The notes: a model not told the origin generated them from the letters alone. Positions 1 to 7,576 are shown, numbered from the stretch's first letter. The stretch is DNA of 38,513 bases from Candidatus Peregrinibacteria bacterium (GCA_030700255.1 JAUYJN010000027.1:1-38513), one strand, 5' to 3'. Numbers and translations: made by a program.

Positions 1-251
1 TAAATATTCGCGCAACCATAAGATTTATAAATCTCTTTTTTATAGATCTCGGGGATCAGAAGGATAAGTTCGTGAGTAATTTTATTTCGTTGATTGCCAA
101 GGGAAATAAATTTTTTGTGAAGGTTTTTTGCTGCCAAAAGATCGTTTTTCGCCTTGACCCCTGCGGATTTCTGCAGGGTATTTTCCACGAGTCCGCTTGA
201 TTTCTGCAAGGTATTTTCTCCCACGAGTCCGTTTGATTTTTTATCGTACAT
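1..251 (-). CDS. HNH-endonuclease-family paralogue, N-terminal fragment
   Basis: An open frame runs from an ATG at 251 down to the window edge, giving 83 codons. It holds two near-identical copies of a NTLQKSxG unit (about residues 14-30), then a charged helical stretch, then LIPEIYKKEIYKSYGCANI. That last segment matches LPKIQEQEVWRAKGFTNIYEYA of the HNH protein at the other end of the window (L-P-x-I spacing, aromatic, basic residue, G-x-x-N-I). I infer that this is the N-terminal portion of a second member of that family; its HNH domain would lie outside the window. The internal tandem duplication is visible in the DNA at about 170-240. The homology call rests on about 20 aligned residues. 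Confidence 0.6.
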   Translation of the reverse strand, partial: MYDKKSNGLVGENTLQKSSGLVENTLQKSAGVKAKNDLLAAKNLHKKFISLGNQRNKITHELILLIPEIYKKEIYKSYGCANI

Positions 252-555
252 ATCTTTTATATTTAAGGATTATTAGAAGAAAATATTAACAAAAATCCGT
301 CAAAATTGCCAGACAAAAATAGGCAAAAAACATGAGTAATAAGCCAAAAATCACCATTTCGAGTTGCGTGAGAATGAAAATGTTTTGTGGTACGCACGCA
401 CTCACCGATGCGGTTCGGGAAAGTAGGCGGAGTGGAGGTCAAGAAGTGCGAGGGGATAACGGAGGCCGTGGGTGGGAAATAGCGGGGGGGGGCAAATCAA
501 AACAAAAAAACGAAACACCGGCGCAAAAAATGGTGAAGCTTTAAATCAAATTATC
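252..555. other. intergenic region with purine-rich GC-rich island and G9 tract
   Basis: About 350 bases separate the HNH fragment from rpmF. The first part is AT-rich. From about 360 to 500 the plus strand becomes strikingly G-rich and purine-rich and ends in nine consecutive G (484-492). A 70-codon open frame at 332-544 crosses it, but its product is low-complexity (R, G, K rich) and resembles nothing I recognise, so I do not call a gene. I looked for RNase P, SRP and tmRNA signatures and saw none. Confidence 0.4.
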
Positions 556-583
556 TTGCAATAGGTAATCAGATAAGTATAAT
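556..583 (+). promoter_or_regulatory. sigma70-type promoter of rpmF-nusB-rnc
   Basis: TTGCAA at 556-561, a 16-bp spacer, and a perfect TATAAT at 578-583. The predicted start of transcription is near 590, leaving a leader of about 17 nt without a Shine-Dalgarno before the rpmF ATG at 607. Confidence 0.65.
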
Positions 584-606
584 GGGCGGGCTTAATTAAT
601 AGAAAT

Positions 607-846
607 ATGGCAAAACATCCAGTCCCAAAACGGAAAACGTCCAAAACGCGTACCAAGAAGCGTTACGCATCTTTTAAGACGAGGAATATCACTCGTATGC
701 TAAATGCTGTACAACTTACCGTATGTGAGAAGTGTGGAGAAAAAAGAAGAGCTCATCATTTATGTGAAGCATGTGGTGTATATAGAGGAAGGCAAGTATT
801 GAAGGTTAAATCAGTAGATGATAAGATTACAAAGATTCAGGCCTAA
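607..846 (+). CDS. rpmF: 50S ribosomal protein L32
   Basis: This 79-residue protein starts MAKHPVPKRKTSK, the typical L32 N-terminus. It carries a zinc ribbon with cysteines at 40, 43, 53 and 56 (CEKCG and CEACG). L32 is a component of the large ribosomal subunit near the peptidyl-transferase side. It is slightly longer than the usual 55-65 residues because of a C-terminal extension after the ribbon. It is the first gene of a run rpmF-nusB-rnc on the same strand behind a clear promoter, a sensible grouping of ribosome and rRNA-maturation functions. No Shine-Dalgarno precedes the ATG. Confidence 0.95.
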   Translation: MAKHPVPKRKTSKTRTKKRYASFKTRNITRMLNAVQLTVCEKCGEKRRAHHLCEACGVYRGRQVLKVKSVDDKITKIQA

Positions 847-864
847 GGCGCGAACGAAGTGAGC
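847..864 (+). repeat. short GC-rich repeat (GCGAACGAA(G)TGAGC motif)
   Basis: Directly after the rpmF stop lies GCGAACGAAGTGAGC. A one-base variant, GCGAACGAATGAGC, occurs at about 23646 just after tRNA-Cys. Both are GC-rich islands in AT-rich spacers directly downstream of a gene. Confidence 0.35.
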
Positions 865-906
865 TTGGCTTGCGAATTAAAGTGCGAAGCAACCATCTTT
901 TATAAT

Positions 907-1332
907 ATGGCAAAATCCATGAGACATCGCTGTCGTATTCTCGCAATGCAGGTCCTATATGCATTAGAATTCGGGAATAATGAGCCGGAAGATGCTTTTT
1001 CTTATGTCTTAAACGAATTCGGCGACGACATAGCAAATCCAACTTTTGCAAAGTGTTTATTTGAAGGTGTGCTAGATAAAATGGACGTTATTGATCAAAT
1101 AATACAGGAGGCGGCTCCGGATTGGCCTCTTGATAAGATAGCCTTGATGGATCTTACGATATTGCGTATAGGTGTATTTGAACTGATGTTTGATGAGGAG
1201 GTGCCGGATTTGGTTGCTGTAAATGAAGCAATTGAGGTGGCAAAGGAGTTTGGTGGATACAATAATGCAAAATTTATCAATGGGGTACTTAGCAATGTTA
1301 TGAATAACAAAGAAGGATTTAATCATAAATAA
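907..1332 (+). CDS. nusB: transcription antitermination factor NusB
   Basis: All-helical NusB/RsmB-domain protein, about 141 residues from the ATG at 907. The N-terminus MAKSMRHRCRILAMQVLYAL has the RNA-binding arginine-rich helix 1, and the C-terminal half contains AVNEAIEVAKEFG and FINGVLSNV, the classical NusB motifs. With NusE (S10) it binds boxA RNA and supports antitermination and rRNA processing. The frame is open upstream to a GTG at 859, but that extension is not NusB-like and overlaps a GC-rich repeat, so I chose 907; ATG 919 is also possible. The stop is one base before the rnc start, so the two genes are likely cotranscribed. Confidence 0.92.
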   Translation: MAKSMRHRCRILAMQVLYALEFGNNEPEDAFSYVLNEFGDDIANPTFAKCLFEGVLDKMDVIDQIIQEAAPDWPLDKIALMDLTILRIGVFELMFDEEVPDLVAVNEAIEVAKEFGGYNNAKFINGVLSNVMNNKEGFNHK

Positions 1333-1333
1333 T

Positions 1334-2023
1334 ATGAAAGATTTCACAGCTCTTGAGCAAAACATAGAAATAATATTCAAAGATAAATCTATTTTGGACC
1401 ATGCATTTGTGCACAGGTCATATTTAAATGAAAATGATGATAAAAAGAGTAATGAAAGATTGGAGTTCTTAGGAGATGCCGTACTTGAATTGGTGGTGAC
1501 AGATTATTTATTTAGTACTTTCCCAACTCTAGACGAAGGGGTGCTTACCAGTTACCGTTCAGCGGTTGTGCGTGGCTCAAATCTAGCTCTAATTGCGCAA
1601 AACTTAGAACTTGGACAGTATCTTTACCTTAGTCGTGGTGAAGAAGGTTCCGGTGGTAGAGAGAAGCATTATATCTTGGCAAATACAGTAGAAGCGTTAG
1701 TTGGAGCTATTTATTTGGATCAAGGTTGGGACGTGAGTACAAAATTTATACACAAATGGATAATCACTACTCTGGATAATATAATTAGCGAAGGTTTATA
1801 TCTGGATGCAAAGACTTATTTCCAAGAAAAAGCACAAGAAATATTATCAATCACTCCACATTACAAAGTTTTGAAAGAGGAAGGGCCGGATCATGATAAA
1901 TCATTTACGGTTGGCGCATACCTTGGGGATCGCAAGTCCGGTGAAGGGGAGGGTACAAACAAGCAAGAAGCTGAGCAATCAGCAGCTATGGCAGCTATCA
2001 AAGCAAGAGGTTGGATAGGTTAA
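1334..2023 (+). CDS. rnc: ribonuclease III
   Basis: 229 residues with the family's two domains. The N-terminal RNase III domain has the signature NERLEFLGDAVLE at about 40-52, with metal-binding E41, E44 and D48. A C-terminal double-stranded-RNA-binding domain covers about residues 155-227. The second catalytic helix reads ILANTVEAL: the Glu is kept, but the position that is Asp in E. coli (ADTVEA) is Asn, a substitution I recall from many homologues. RNase III cleaves rRNA precursors and structured mRNAs. The gene starts one base after the nusB stop. It converges with the next gene, the two stop codons overlapping at 2020-2023. Confidence 0.95.
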   Translation: MKDFTALEQNIEIIFKDKSILDHAFVHRSYLNENDDKKSNERLEFLGDAVLELVVTDYLFSTFPTLDEGVLTSYRSAVVRGSNLALIAQNLELGQYLYLSRGEEGSGGREKHYILANTVEALVGAIYLDQGWDVSTKFIHKWIITTLDNIISEGLYLDAKTYFQEKAQEILSITPHYKVLKEEGPDHDKSFTVGAYLGDRKSGEGEGTNKQEAEQSAAMAAIKARGWIG

Positions 2024-2583
2024 CTCCATTTGCCAGCCATTTTTTTTAAACTGTTAATCGCGTCGATGGTTTCTTTTATTCCTCTATTCGCATGAAATCG
2101 GCTTATTTTGAGTGTGTGCATGAAATATTTCACTCCGATTGGAGTTGCCATTCCTGATGGCACATCCGCCGCCGCTTCGAAATAAACGATAATTCCAACC
2201 GGAAATGGATTAGCTCCCGACAAGGCAATGCCATGTCTATCAATGATTGAGAATCCGGCGTTTTTCACATATTTCATAGGTATAGCATATTGTTTGTATC
2301 GAAATCCTGATGCAAAAGTTATTTCCTTATCAGAAACCGTCATTAGTGTTGGTGGGTTCAACATGTAGAGCAATTGTTGAATCGTGATTGCAAGCCCACC
2401 TCCGAGCATAAACAAGTAAACTAAGCCAATAACTAGTAAATTTGAACTATATTCTCCATTGAATCCATCTTTAAAAATCCAAGTTAAGAGCATTATAAGC
2501 CCGACGGCTCCGACTCCGAATGACATATAAAAAATCAATGCAAGTCTAGACATTTTGACTACAAACTTATTTGAATCTTCCAT
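2020..2583 (-). CDS. two-helix membrane protein, function unknown
   Basis: 187 residues. Two hydrophobic helices, about 12-36 (LALIFYMSFGVGAVGLIMLL) and about 47-70, are followed by a soluble domain. That domain begins TVSDKEITFASGFRYKQYAIP and reads like a short beta-rich, PH-like (bPH) fold. This arrangement of two helices plus a small cytosolic beta domain is common in uncharacterised bacterial membrane proteins; I do not recognise a specific family. It is a single minus-strand gene, convergent with rnc and divergent from the 2685 operon. Confidence 0.7.
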   Translation of the reverse strand: MEDSNKFVVKMSRLALIFYMSFGVGAVGLIMLLTWIFKDGFNGEYSSNLLVIGLVYLFMLGGGLAITIQQLLYMLNPPTLMTVSDKEITFASGFRYKQYAIPMKYVKNAGFSIIDRHGIALSGANPFPVGIIVYFEAAADVPSGMATPIGVKYFMHTLKISRFHANRGIKETIDAINSLKKMAGKWS

Positions 2584-2653
2584 TTTTGATTGATAAATAT
2601 ATTACATTATCTATATTAGCAAATTACAAGGAGTATGAAAAATAGTAAAAATA

Positions 2654-2662
2654 TGATATAAT
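2654..2662 (+). promoter_or_regulatory. extended -10 promoter of the 2685-5023 operon
   Basis: TGATATAAT: an extended TGn element joined to a perfect -10 (2657-2662). No convincing -35 is visible at 17-18 bp. Predicted initiation is near 2669, 16 nt before the ATG. Confidence 0.55.
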
Positions 2663-2684
2663 CAGAGGATATATAATAGATATT

Positions 2685-3077
2685 ATGCCTCAAAAAGAAC
2701 TTAAAATATTGATCGCAAGAAATAGATTACTTTCATGGGAGCAAAAATATGTTTTGCTTGAGAAAGCTTCAAGCCTTGGAGGAGAGCAAATCACAAAACT
2801 TATCGCATATTTCAAGGGAAGCAATGAAAAGATGAAAGGCCTAATGATTTCAAAAATCAAAGAGTCCGATTTGCAGAAAAAAGCTTTAGAATCAGTTTTT
2901 CATAGAGCGAAAAAGATGGCTCTCAAAGTAAATGGAAACGTAGTAAGTGAAGATGAGTCAGAGGGTGCTGAAACATACTTAGAAGATGAGTTGGACAAAA
3001 TGAAGCCAAAGGCAAAAACTAAAGAAAGCTTTTTTAGAAGGCTTTTAAATTTTTTTATTAATCTTATAAATAAGTGA
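2685..3077 (+). CDS. small helical charged protein, function unknown
   Basis: 130 residues, rich in Lys and Glu and predicted mainly helical. The last part, FFRRLLNFFINLINK, is an amphipathic or weakly hydrophobic C-terminal helix that could associate with the membrane. No known family is recognised. Its TGA stop overlaps the GTG start of the next gene (GTGA at 3074-3077), so the two are probably translationally coupled and may act together. Confidence 0.75.
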   Translation: MPQKELKILIARNRLLSWEQKYVLLEKASSLGGEQITKLIAYFKGSNEKMKGLMISKIKESDLQKKALESVFHRAKKMALKVNGNVVSEDESEGAETYLEDELDKMKPKAKTKESFFRRLLNFFINLINK

Positions 3078-5023
3078 TAGAGCAAATGCCAACAAATAGA
3101 ACACTTAGTGAAAATATACAAAACGTAGAGGATATAGTGCGTGAGAAATATGATGATTTAGAATTAAAACAATTCGAGGAGGTTGAAGCTATTTTTGATG
3201 AAGAAGCATATGATAGATTAAAACAAGTTGAGTCAGATTTGGGTGGGGTTGTAGATATGATTGTTCAAATACCTTTTGACAATCCATCTCAGAGACAAGC
3301 ATTTATTGCACAAGTTGCAGAGGCTTTCGCTTTGCTTAGTTGGCAAACGGATGAAATTAGACAATTGAGCGACAATAATGATGAACAAGAGGATGTTTTA
3401 ACAAAGGAGTTAATGACGAATATAGATGGTGTTCTTGGTATGGTTGGTTTTATGGCAGGTTCGGCAGAAGCCGTTAATCCGGAAGCACAGGACATACAAA
3501 GCGTTCTGATGCCTGGTAGAGATGATGAAAGAGAAAGGCCATTTGGGGATTTTTTAAAAGGATGTAAGGTTGGAGCTATACAGTTTGTAAATGATCCTAG
3601 CCTCCGTCCTCGGGCTATCAAAATACTTACGCCTTTGTATGGTAAAAATGTTGCAGCTCCAATGGTTAATGATGGGATGGCATTTATCACAAAGGGGTTA
3701 GATGGGAATATATATTTATCCGAAAAGGATTCTCTGACAAATGAATTTAGAATTATAAAAGGTCTACCTCCGGTGCCGGTGATAGATGGTATGAAAGTAA
3801 CTGTAAGGCGATTAGCTCTTCCGGCAGAAGTAAGGACATATACAGCAGATTTCGCACCCTCTTCAAAAGAGGAACATGAGCTACGTATTGATCAAGTGGT
3901 TGATAATGCATTTACCAATACAGCAACGATAGCCTATACACAGAGGTCTATTGAAAAATACGCTAAATATCCAAATTTTAACTATATTGTAGGTCAGGAA
4001 ATACCACTGGTTAGAGGTGCTGATAGACGTTTTTATTTTGCTGACACAGATGGGAATCCTAGGACTGATTTACCGAGGGCATTTATTTTTTCCGGAGATG
4101 AATTATCATATGAGAGACCTATAGATACTGTAGAGCAAACTGAAGGAGATGAGTTGATAAGTGGCATGGATGAGCAGCTAGACATAATGTTCAATGTCAA
4201 AGACAAGGCTGATCAAATAAGTCAAAAATATGGAATACAGATAAAGTATTCACATAAAGATACAGCTTTGTTAGAGGAATATTATATGGCTACAACTCCC
4301 GGTTTGAAACATATAGATGTTGAAACTAAGTCTCAGGCTGAGTTAATAGCAGATCTAGTTGTTATAGATAGTTTGTTAAGTGATTATGGTACGGAGTGGA
4401 TCAAGGGTAGTCATCTGAAGGAGATTTTACTTACCGGTGCAATCATGATAACTGATAAGCATGATATGACGAGTAGGACTGCAGGGGTTGATATTGGTAA
4501 AGGTAGATTGGTTGTAAGTAATATATCAAGTTTGGATCATGAGATGTTCCATGTATCTGAATTGGCGACAGTTGGTGAAGGAGAGGTTGGCGGTTCAGAT
4601 TGGTTGGTCGGTGCTGAACAAACGGAAGGTGGCGATCATGTACATGCAAGTATGGATATGGATTATGGGAAAACCCCTACGGAAGAAGATTTGGAACAAT
4701 GGAGGAAAGCAGGAACAACAACCAGGTATGGATACATGAATGGTATCAAGGGTGGATATGATGAGGTGCAAGCTGAGATGTGGGATTTTATAAGGAATGA
4801 TGCAATAGCATCTCAAACTTTCTCAAAAAAAGAAGGTGAAGGTTATGCTTATACACAGCTTCGTAAAAATGCTGTACGTATTTTACAATTTGCATACAAA
4901 AAATCAGAAGGTCATATGGATCGTGAGTATTGGAAAAATCATGGCCAAGATTTTGATGATGATTTATGGTCACAAGTTGAACCAAGCACGACAGACCAAA
5001 AAGAAGATACACCTATGGCGTAG
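3074..5023 (+). CDS. large predicted zinc-metallopeptidase-like protein (HExxH)
   Basis: 649 residues, no signal peptide and no membrane helix. The middle contains ISSLDHEMFHVSELA with HEMFH at about residues 489-493, a zincin HExxH motif in a hydrophobic-flanked helix as expected for an active site. A downstream acidic helix, GYDEVQAEMWDFI (about 563-575), could supply the third zinc ligand, as in gluzincins. The rest (about 1-400) is acidic and does not match a family I recognise. Start: GTG 3074 overlaps the previous stop; ATG 3086 (MPTNRTLSEN) is an alternative. Protease function is inferred from the motif alone. It forms an operon with the 2685 gene. Confidence 0.7.
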   Translation: MIEQMPTNRTLSENIQNVEDIVREKYDDLELKQFEEVEAIFDEEAYDRLKQVESDLGGVVDMIVQIPFDNPSQRQAFIAQVAEAFALLSWQTDEIRQLSDNNDEQEDVLTKELMTNIDGVLGMVGFMAGSAEAVNPEAQDIQSVLMPGRDDERERPFGDFLKGCKVGAIQFVNDPSLRPRAIKILTPLYGKNVAAPMVNDGMAFITKGLDGNIYLSEKDSLTNEFRIIKGLPPVPVIDGMKVTVRRLALPAEVRTYTADFAPSSKEEHELRIDQVVDNAFTNTATIAYTQRSIEKYAKYPNFNYIVGQEIPLVRGADRRFYFADTDGNPRTDLPRAFIFSGDELSYERPIDTVEQTEGDELISGMDEQLDIMFNVKDKADQISQKYGIQIKYSHKDTALLEEYYMATTPGLKHIDVETKSQAELIADLVVIDSLLSDYGTEWIKGSHLKEILLTGAIMITDKHDMTSRTAGVDIGKGRLVVSNISSLDHEMFHVSELATVGEGEVGGSDWLVGAEQTEGGDHVHASMDMDYGKTPTEEDLEQWRKAGTTTRYGYMNGIKGGYDEVQAEMWDFIRNDAIASQTFSKKEGEGYAYTQLRKNAVRILQFAYKKSEGHMDREYWKNHGQDFDDDLWSQVEPSTTDQKEDTPMA

Positions 5024-5103
5024 TTGGTGGGGCTTAGTGGACTATGTTCGAACTTTATAATTCAGAAAACTATAGATGCTCAAACTTTAGTCTGCCACGC
5101 ACC

Positions 5104-5132
5104 TTGACAAAATAACAATTTATACCTATAAT
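5104..5132 (+). promoter_or_regulatory. consensus sigma70 promoter
   Basis: Perfect TTGACA (5104-5109), a 17-bp spacer, and a perfect TATAAT (5127-5132). It is the best promoter match found in the window. It directs transcription into the frameshifted secreted-protein gene at 5165. Confidence 0.8.
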
Positions 5133-5164
5133 CAGCTCTCAATTTTAACATTAATAATAATATT

Positions 5165-5628
5165 ATGAGAAAATCTGCCTTAGCAATGCTTGTAGCTGGA
5201 GGGCTTGCGGCTACGTCGACAGCAACTGCAAAAGATAATTCCCCTGATACAAATGCCGATCATGCACTAAGGTTGATGAAGATTCATTTACATGTGAAGG
5301 CGATCTAGAATGTGATGTGGTAGTCGACAGTTCTGACGAAGGGCATAAACCTTCGGTTGCTTTAACCTGTAACAAAGGGAAGAATACTGTCAGTATTGGA
5401 GGGACTGCAAGCGGGCATGGCGTATTGGTTCTAACTACTATCTCAACTGATCAAACTGAATTCACAGGTTTTGATATTTCTCCAAATGGAACAGTTGAAA
5501 CTGCTTCAAGTATTACTCAAGGATTGCCTTTTGATTCATCAAGGCCGAAAGAGAAACGCTTTGCAAAACAAATAGCTCAAAAATGGGCTAAAATCAGTGC
5601 GCGTGCACTTGAAATTCTCAAAAGATAA
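5165..5628 (+). pseudogene. secreted protein gene broken by a -1 frameshift
   Basis: The ATG at 5165 opens a classical signal peptide, MRKSALAMLVAGGLAATSTA with TATA/KDN as a likely cleavage site, but that frame ends at TAG 5306-5308 after 47 codons. The frame one base back is open from 5248 to the stop at 5628. It continues naturally as KVDEDSFTCEGDLECDVVV, then a beta-rich stretch with a further Cys (ALTCNKGKNTVSIGG), and ends in a basic helix (RFAKQIAQKWAKI). The join must fall between 5248 and 5308, and one lost base would explain it. No slippery heptamer is apparent. It is a recent pseudogene, a sequencing or assembly error, or a recoded gene. Family unknown. Confidence 0.6.
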
Positions 5629-5690
5629 AGAGTTATGTTGTGTTTAGTCTTGGTGTTCTAAATAGCGCAAATAAAGCATTTGATATTTTT

Positions 5691-6085
5691 TGGTGGGCCC
5701 GGATGGACTTGAACCATCGACCAATCGGTTATGCATCTCACTATCACTTTCGTGACCTCTTTTGAGTTTGTAAGCTGGACTATCCCTTCTTCCTTCTTTT
5801 TTTTAAAAGTGAGGAAGTCTGCCGTCTAGTCTCTACACCTTCTCCTTTTCTAAAGGAGCTTGGCTCGGGATTGCCATTGTACTTTATGTACAGAAGGTTT
5901 CCCCGAATTTGACAGATATACATTTGAAAATCTCTTTTCAAACTGCCCATTGAAATTCGACCATATCTATATTATTCATTGGTTATGAAAGTTTACTCTA
6001 ACTGCCATGCGGAAATTCATAACCAGGAACTAGATTTAGGTCGACTTCTTTAAGCCGACTGCTCTAACCACTGAGCTACGGGCCC
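5691..6085 (-). tRNA. tRNA-Ile2(CAU), interrupted by a group I intron
   Basis: The exons are 6085-6053 (33 nt) and 5733-5691 (43 nt, CCA encoded); joined they give a standard 76-nt tRNA. Acceptor stem GGGCCCG/CGGGCCC, D arm GCTC..GAGC, anticodon stem GTCGG/CCGAT, loop CTCATAA (anticodon CAT), variable loop TTGGTC, T arm GATGG TTCAAGT CCATC, discriminator A. The G1-C72 pair excludes an initiator tRNA. The variable loop and T arm resemble bacterial tRNA-Ile2, whose C34 is converted to lysidine by TilS. An elongator tRNA-Met is the alternative reading. The 5' part alone would be missed by an intron-unaware search. Confidence 0.85.
5734..6052 (-). ncRNA. group I self-splicing intron (IC3-like) in the tRNA anticodon loop
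   Basis: A 319-nt intron between U33 and C34, ending in the expected terminal G (GATG then CATAACC). Core elements in order on the minus strand: P2 hairpin GGTTATGAA/TTTCATAACC. Hairpin TTTGAAAA/TTTTCAAA. P3 strand CTGTC pairing GACGG. P4 TTCGGG/CCCGAG. P5 hairpin TGTAC/GTACA. Q motif GGCAATCCCGAGCCAAGC. P6 hairpin CTCCTTT/AAAGGAG. R motif GTAGAGACTAGACGG. P8 CTTCC/GGAAG. S motif GGGATAGTCC, with P7 GACTA/TAGTC. P9 TCAC-GAAA-GTGA. P, Q, R and S resemble cyanobacterial tRNA-Leu introns from memory. P1 pairs exon GTCGGCT with AGTCGAC but lacks an obvious U.G at the 5' site, so that boundary is less sure. There is no homing-endonuclease ORF. Confidence 0.88.
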
Positions 6086-6178
6086 ACTTTTCAAAGAATT
6101 ACATCTTTTAATAAGACGCGGAAGTGAGTTTAATTTGCCGGTGCAAAAAATGCAAGAGCTAGGGCAAGCAATATGATT

Positions 6179-7576
6179 CTATTGAACATCATAAGGTGAA
6201 GGGCCTGACATTTTCATAAAATCAATTTTCTTCAATTCTTCTTTCATTGCTTCGATCCCTATGTTTGGATCTGACAAAAGTATATTTGAGACTTCCGCAC
6301 TCACAAATGGTGCTGCTTGAGATGTGCCGCTTAAATAACCATATCTTTTATTTGGTATAGTGCTCAGTATTCTTTCGCCTGGGGCGCTTAGGTCTACCCA
6401 ATCCCCATAATTTGATTCTGATAGTCGAGCCCCTTCATTGTTAAAAGCTCCAACAGATATTACTTTTTCATATGCGGCAGGGTAATGTGGTTTTGGAGAT
6501 GCATTGTTACCGGCGGCTGCTACTATAAAGGAACCTTTGCTGTATGCATATTCTGTAGCATCTTTTAGCGCTTGTGATTCTACAGTTGTACCAAAGCTGA
6601 TATTTAATATTCTCATGTTATTGTCAGCAGCATATTTTATGGCCTTGATCGCATAACTCAATCGACTTTCAGATTTCTTATCAAATACTTTTAATATTGC
6701 GATCTCTCCAGGCGATGTAATAGTCGTGTATTTTGAAATGATTCCTATCATATGCGTCCCATGACCTATACCGTCATCCAGATTTTCACATTTTGTACGT
6801 GTGAAATCACAGCCATGTATATCGTCAATATATCCATTATGATCATCATCTGTTTTATTATCGGCTTTTTCATCTACGTTATTCCAAATGAGTTTAGCGA
6901 AATATGGGTGAGTAATGTCAGCTCCCGAATCAAGTACGGCAATAGTCGAGCGTCCAGCTATATTGGAAAAGTTCAATGTAGCGCGTAAACTGTGATTGGT
7001 TTTTCTTTTTTTTATCCACCATTTGTCTGAAATAGAAGCTTTTTCTAGCAAATCTTCTGAAGTATAGTACCTTGAAGCATTTTGAAATGCTGACTGTAAT
7101 AATTTTGACATAAGATTTGTTTCAAATATTTCCGGCATTGAATCAGAATATACATCGAGTTTTATATCAGCTTCTGCGAAATTTATTTCCGGTATGGTAT
7201 TTGAGTATTCACTTGCGATATCTGCTAATTTATCTTCAGGGATTTGTTTGGTTGGAGTCATCAAAATAAGTTGTCCGCTTTCACTTTGGTTGTTGAAATT
7301 TACAATTATACCTCTGTTTTTTGACCCACCTTCCATTTCAAGGACATCATTCCTGAGTAGAGAAGCGAGCGTGTTTGATTTTTTTGGACTAAGTAAATCT
7401 TCACCAAGTTTAAAGCCATATTTGCCATTTAGCTCTTTCATCTTTTCTACAGATGAAGTGGAAAGTATTGGGCTGTATAGGTTATTTACATATGATATGA
7501 TAAAACCTCCCACAATAGAGATTGTAAGCACAATCATTGTTGGAAACATCTTGCTTTTTGGTTTGTATGTCTTCAT
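6179..7576 (-). CDS. membrane-anchored subtilisin-like serine protease (S8)
   Basis: 465 residues. A single N-terminal hydrophobic helix (about 12-30, MFPTMIVLTISIVGGFIISY) serves as signal anchor. About 170 residues of prodomain-like sequence follow, then a complete S8 catalytic domain. The catalytic triad is visible: Asp in IAVLDSGAD (about 215), His in GHGTHMIG (about 271), Ser in LSGTSQAAPFVSAEV (near 415), plus the oxyanion Asn in VAAAGNNA. A Cys pair (GCDFTRTKC) and an acidic DDDHNGYIDD loop lie between Asp and His; the loop could bind calcium. The protease is expected on the outer face of the membrane. It is transcribed alone, divergently from the Rel gene. Confidence 0.93.
   Translation of the reverse strand: MKTYKPKSKMFPTMIVLTISIVGGFIISYVNNLYSPILSTSSVEKMKELNGKYGFKLGEDLLSPKKSNTLASLLRNDVLEMEGGSKNRGIIVNFNNQSESGQLILMTPTKQIPEDKLADIASEYSNTIPEINFAEADIKLDVYSDSMPEIFETNLMSKLLQSAFQNASRYYTSEDLLEKASISDKWWIKKRKTNHSLRATLNFSNIAGRSTIAVLDSGADITHPYFAKLIWNNVDEKADNKTDDDHNGYIDDIHGCDFTRTKCENLDDGIGHGTHMIGIISKYTTITSPGEIAILKVFDKKSESRLSYAIKAIKYAADNNMRILNISFGTTVESQALKDATEYAYSKGSFIVAAAGNNASPKPHYPAAYEKVISVGAFNNEGARLSESNYGDWVDLSAPGERILSTIPNKRYGYLSGTSQAAPFVSAEVSNILLSDPNIGIEAMKEELKKIDFMKMSGPSPYDVQ

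Noticed and set aside
332-544. 70-codon open frame before rpmF
   Set aside because: Low-complexity product from a G-rich island, no recognisable family and poor codon usage; more likely non-coding.
859-906. GTG start extending NusB by 16 residues
   Set aside because: The extension (MSLACELKCEATIFYN) is not NusB-like and comes from the GC-rich repeat; ATG 907 fits the family.
5734-6052. Homing endonuclease or other ORF in the intron
   Set aside because: No frame of useful length in the 319 nt; the intron is RNA only.
5691-6085. Reading the split tRNA as tRNA-Leu(UAA) from the CTTAA at the 5' exon end
   Set aside because: The joined tRNA has a short class I variable loop and would need an intron ending in T; the CAT reading gives a 7-nt loop and an intron ending in G.
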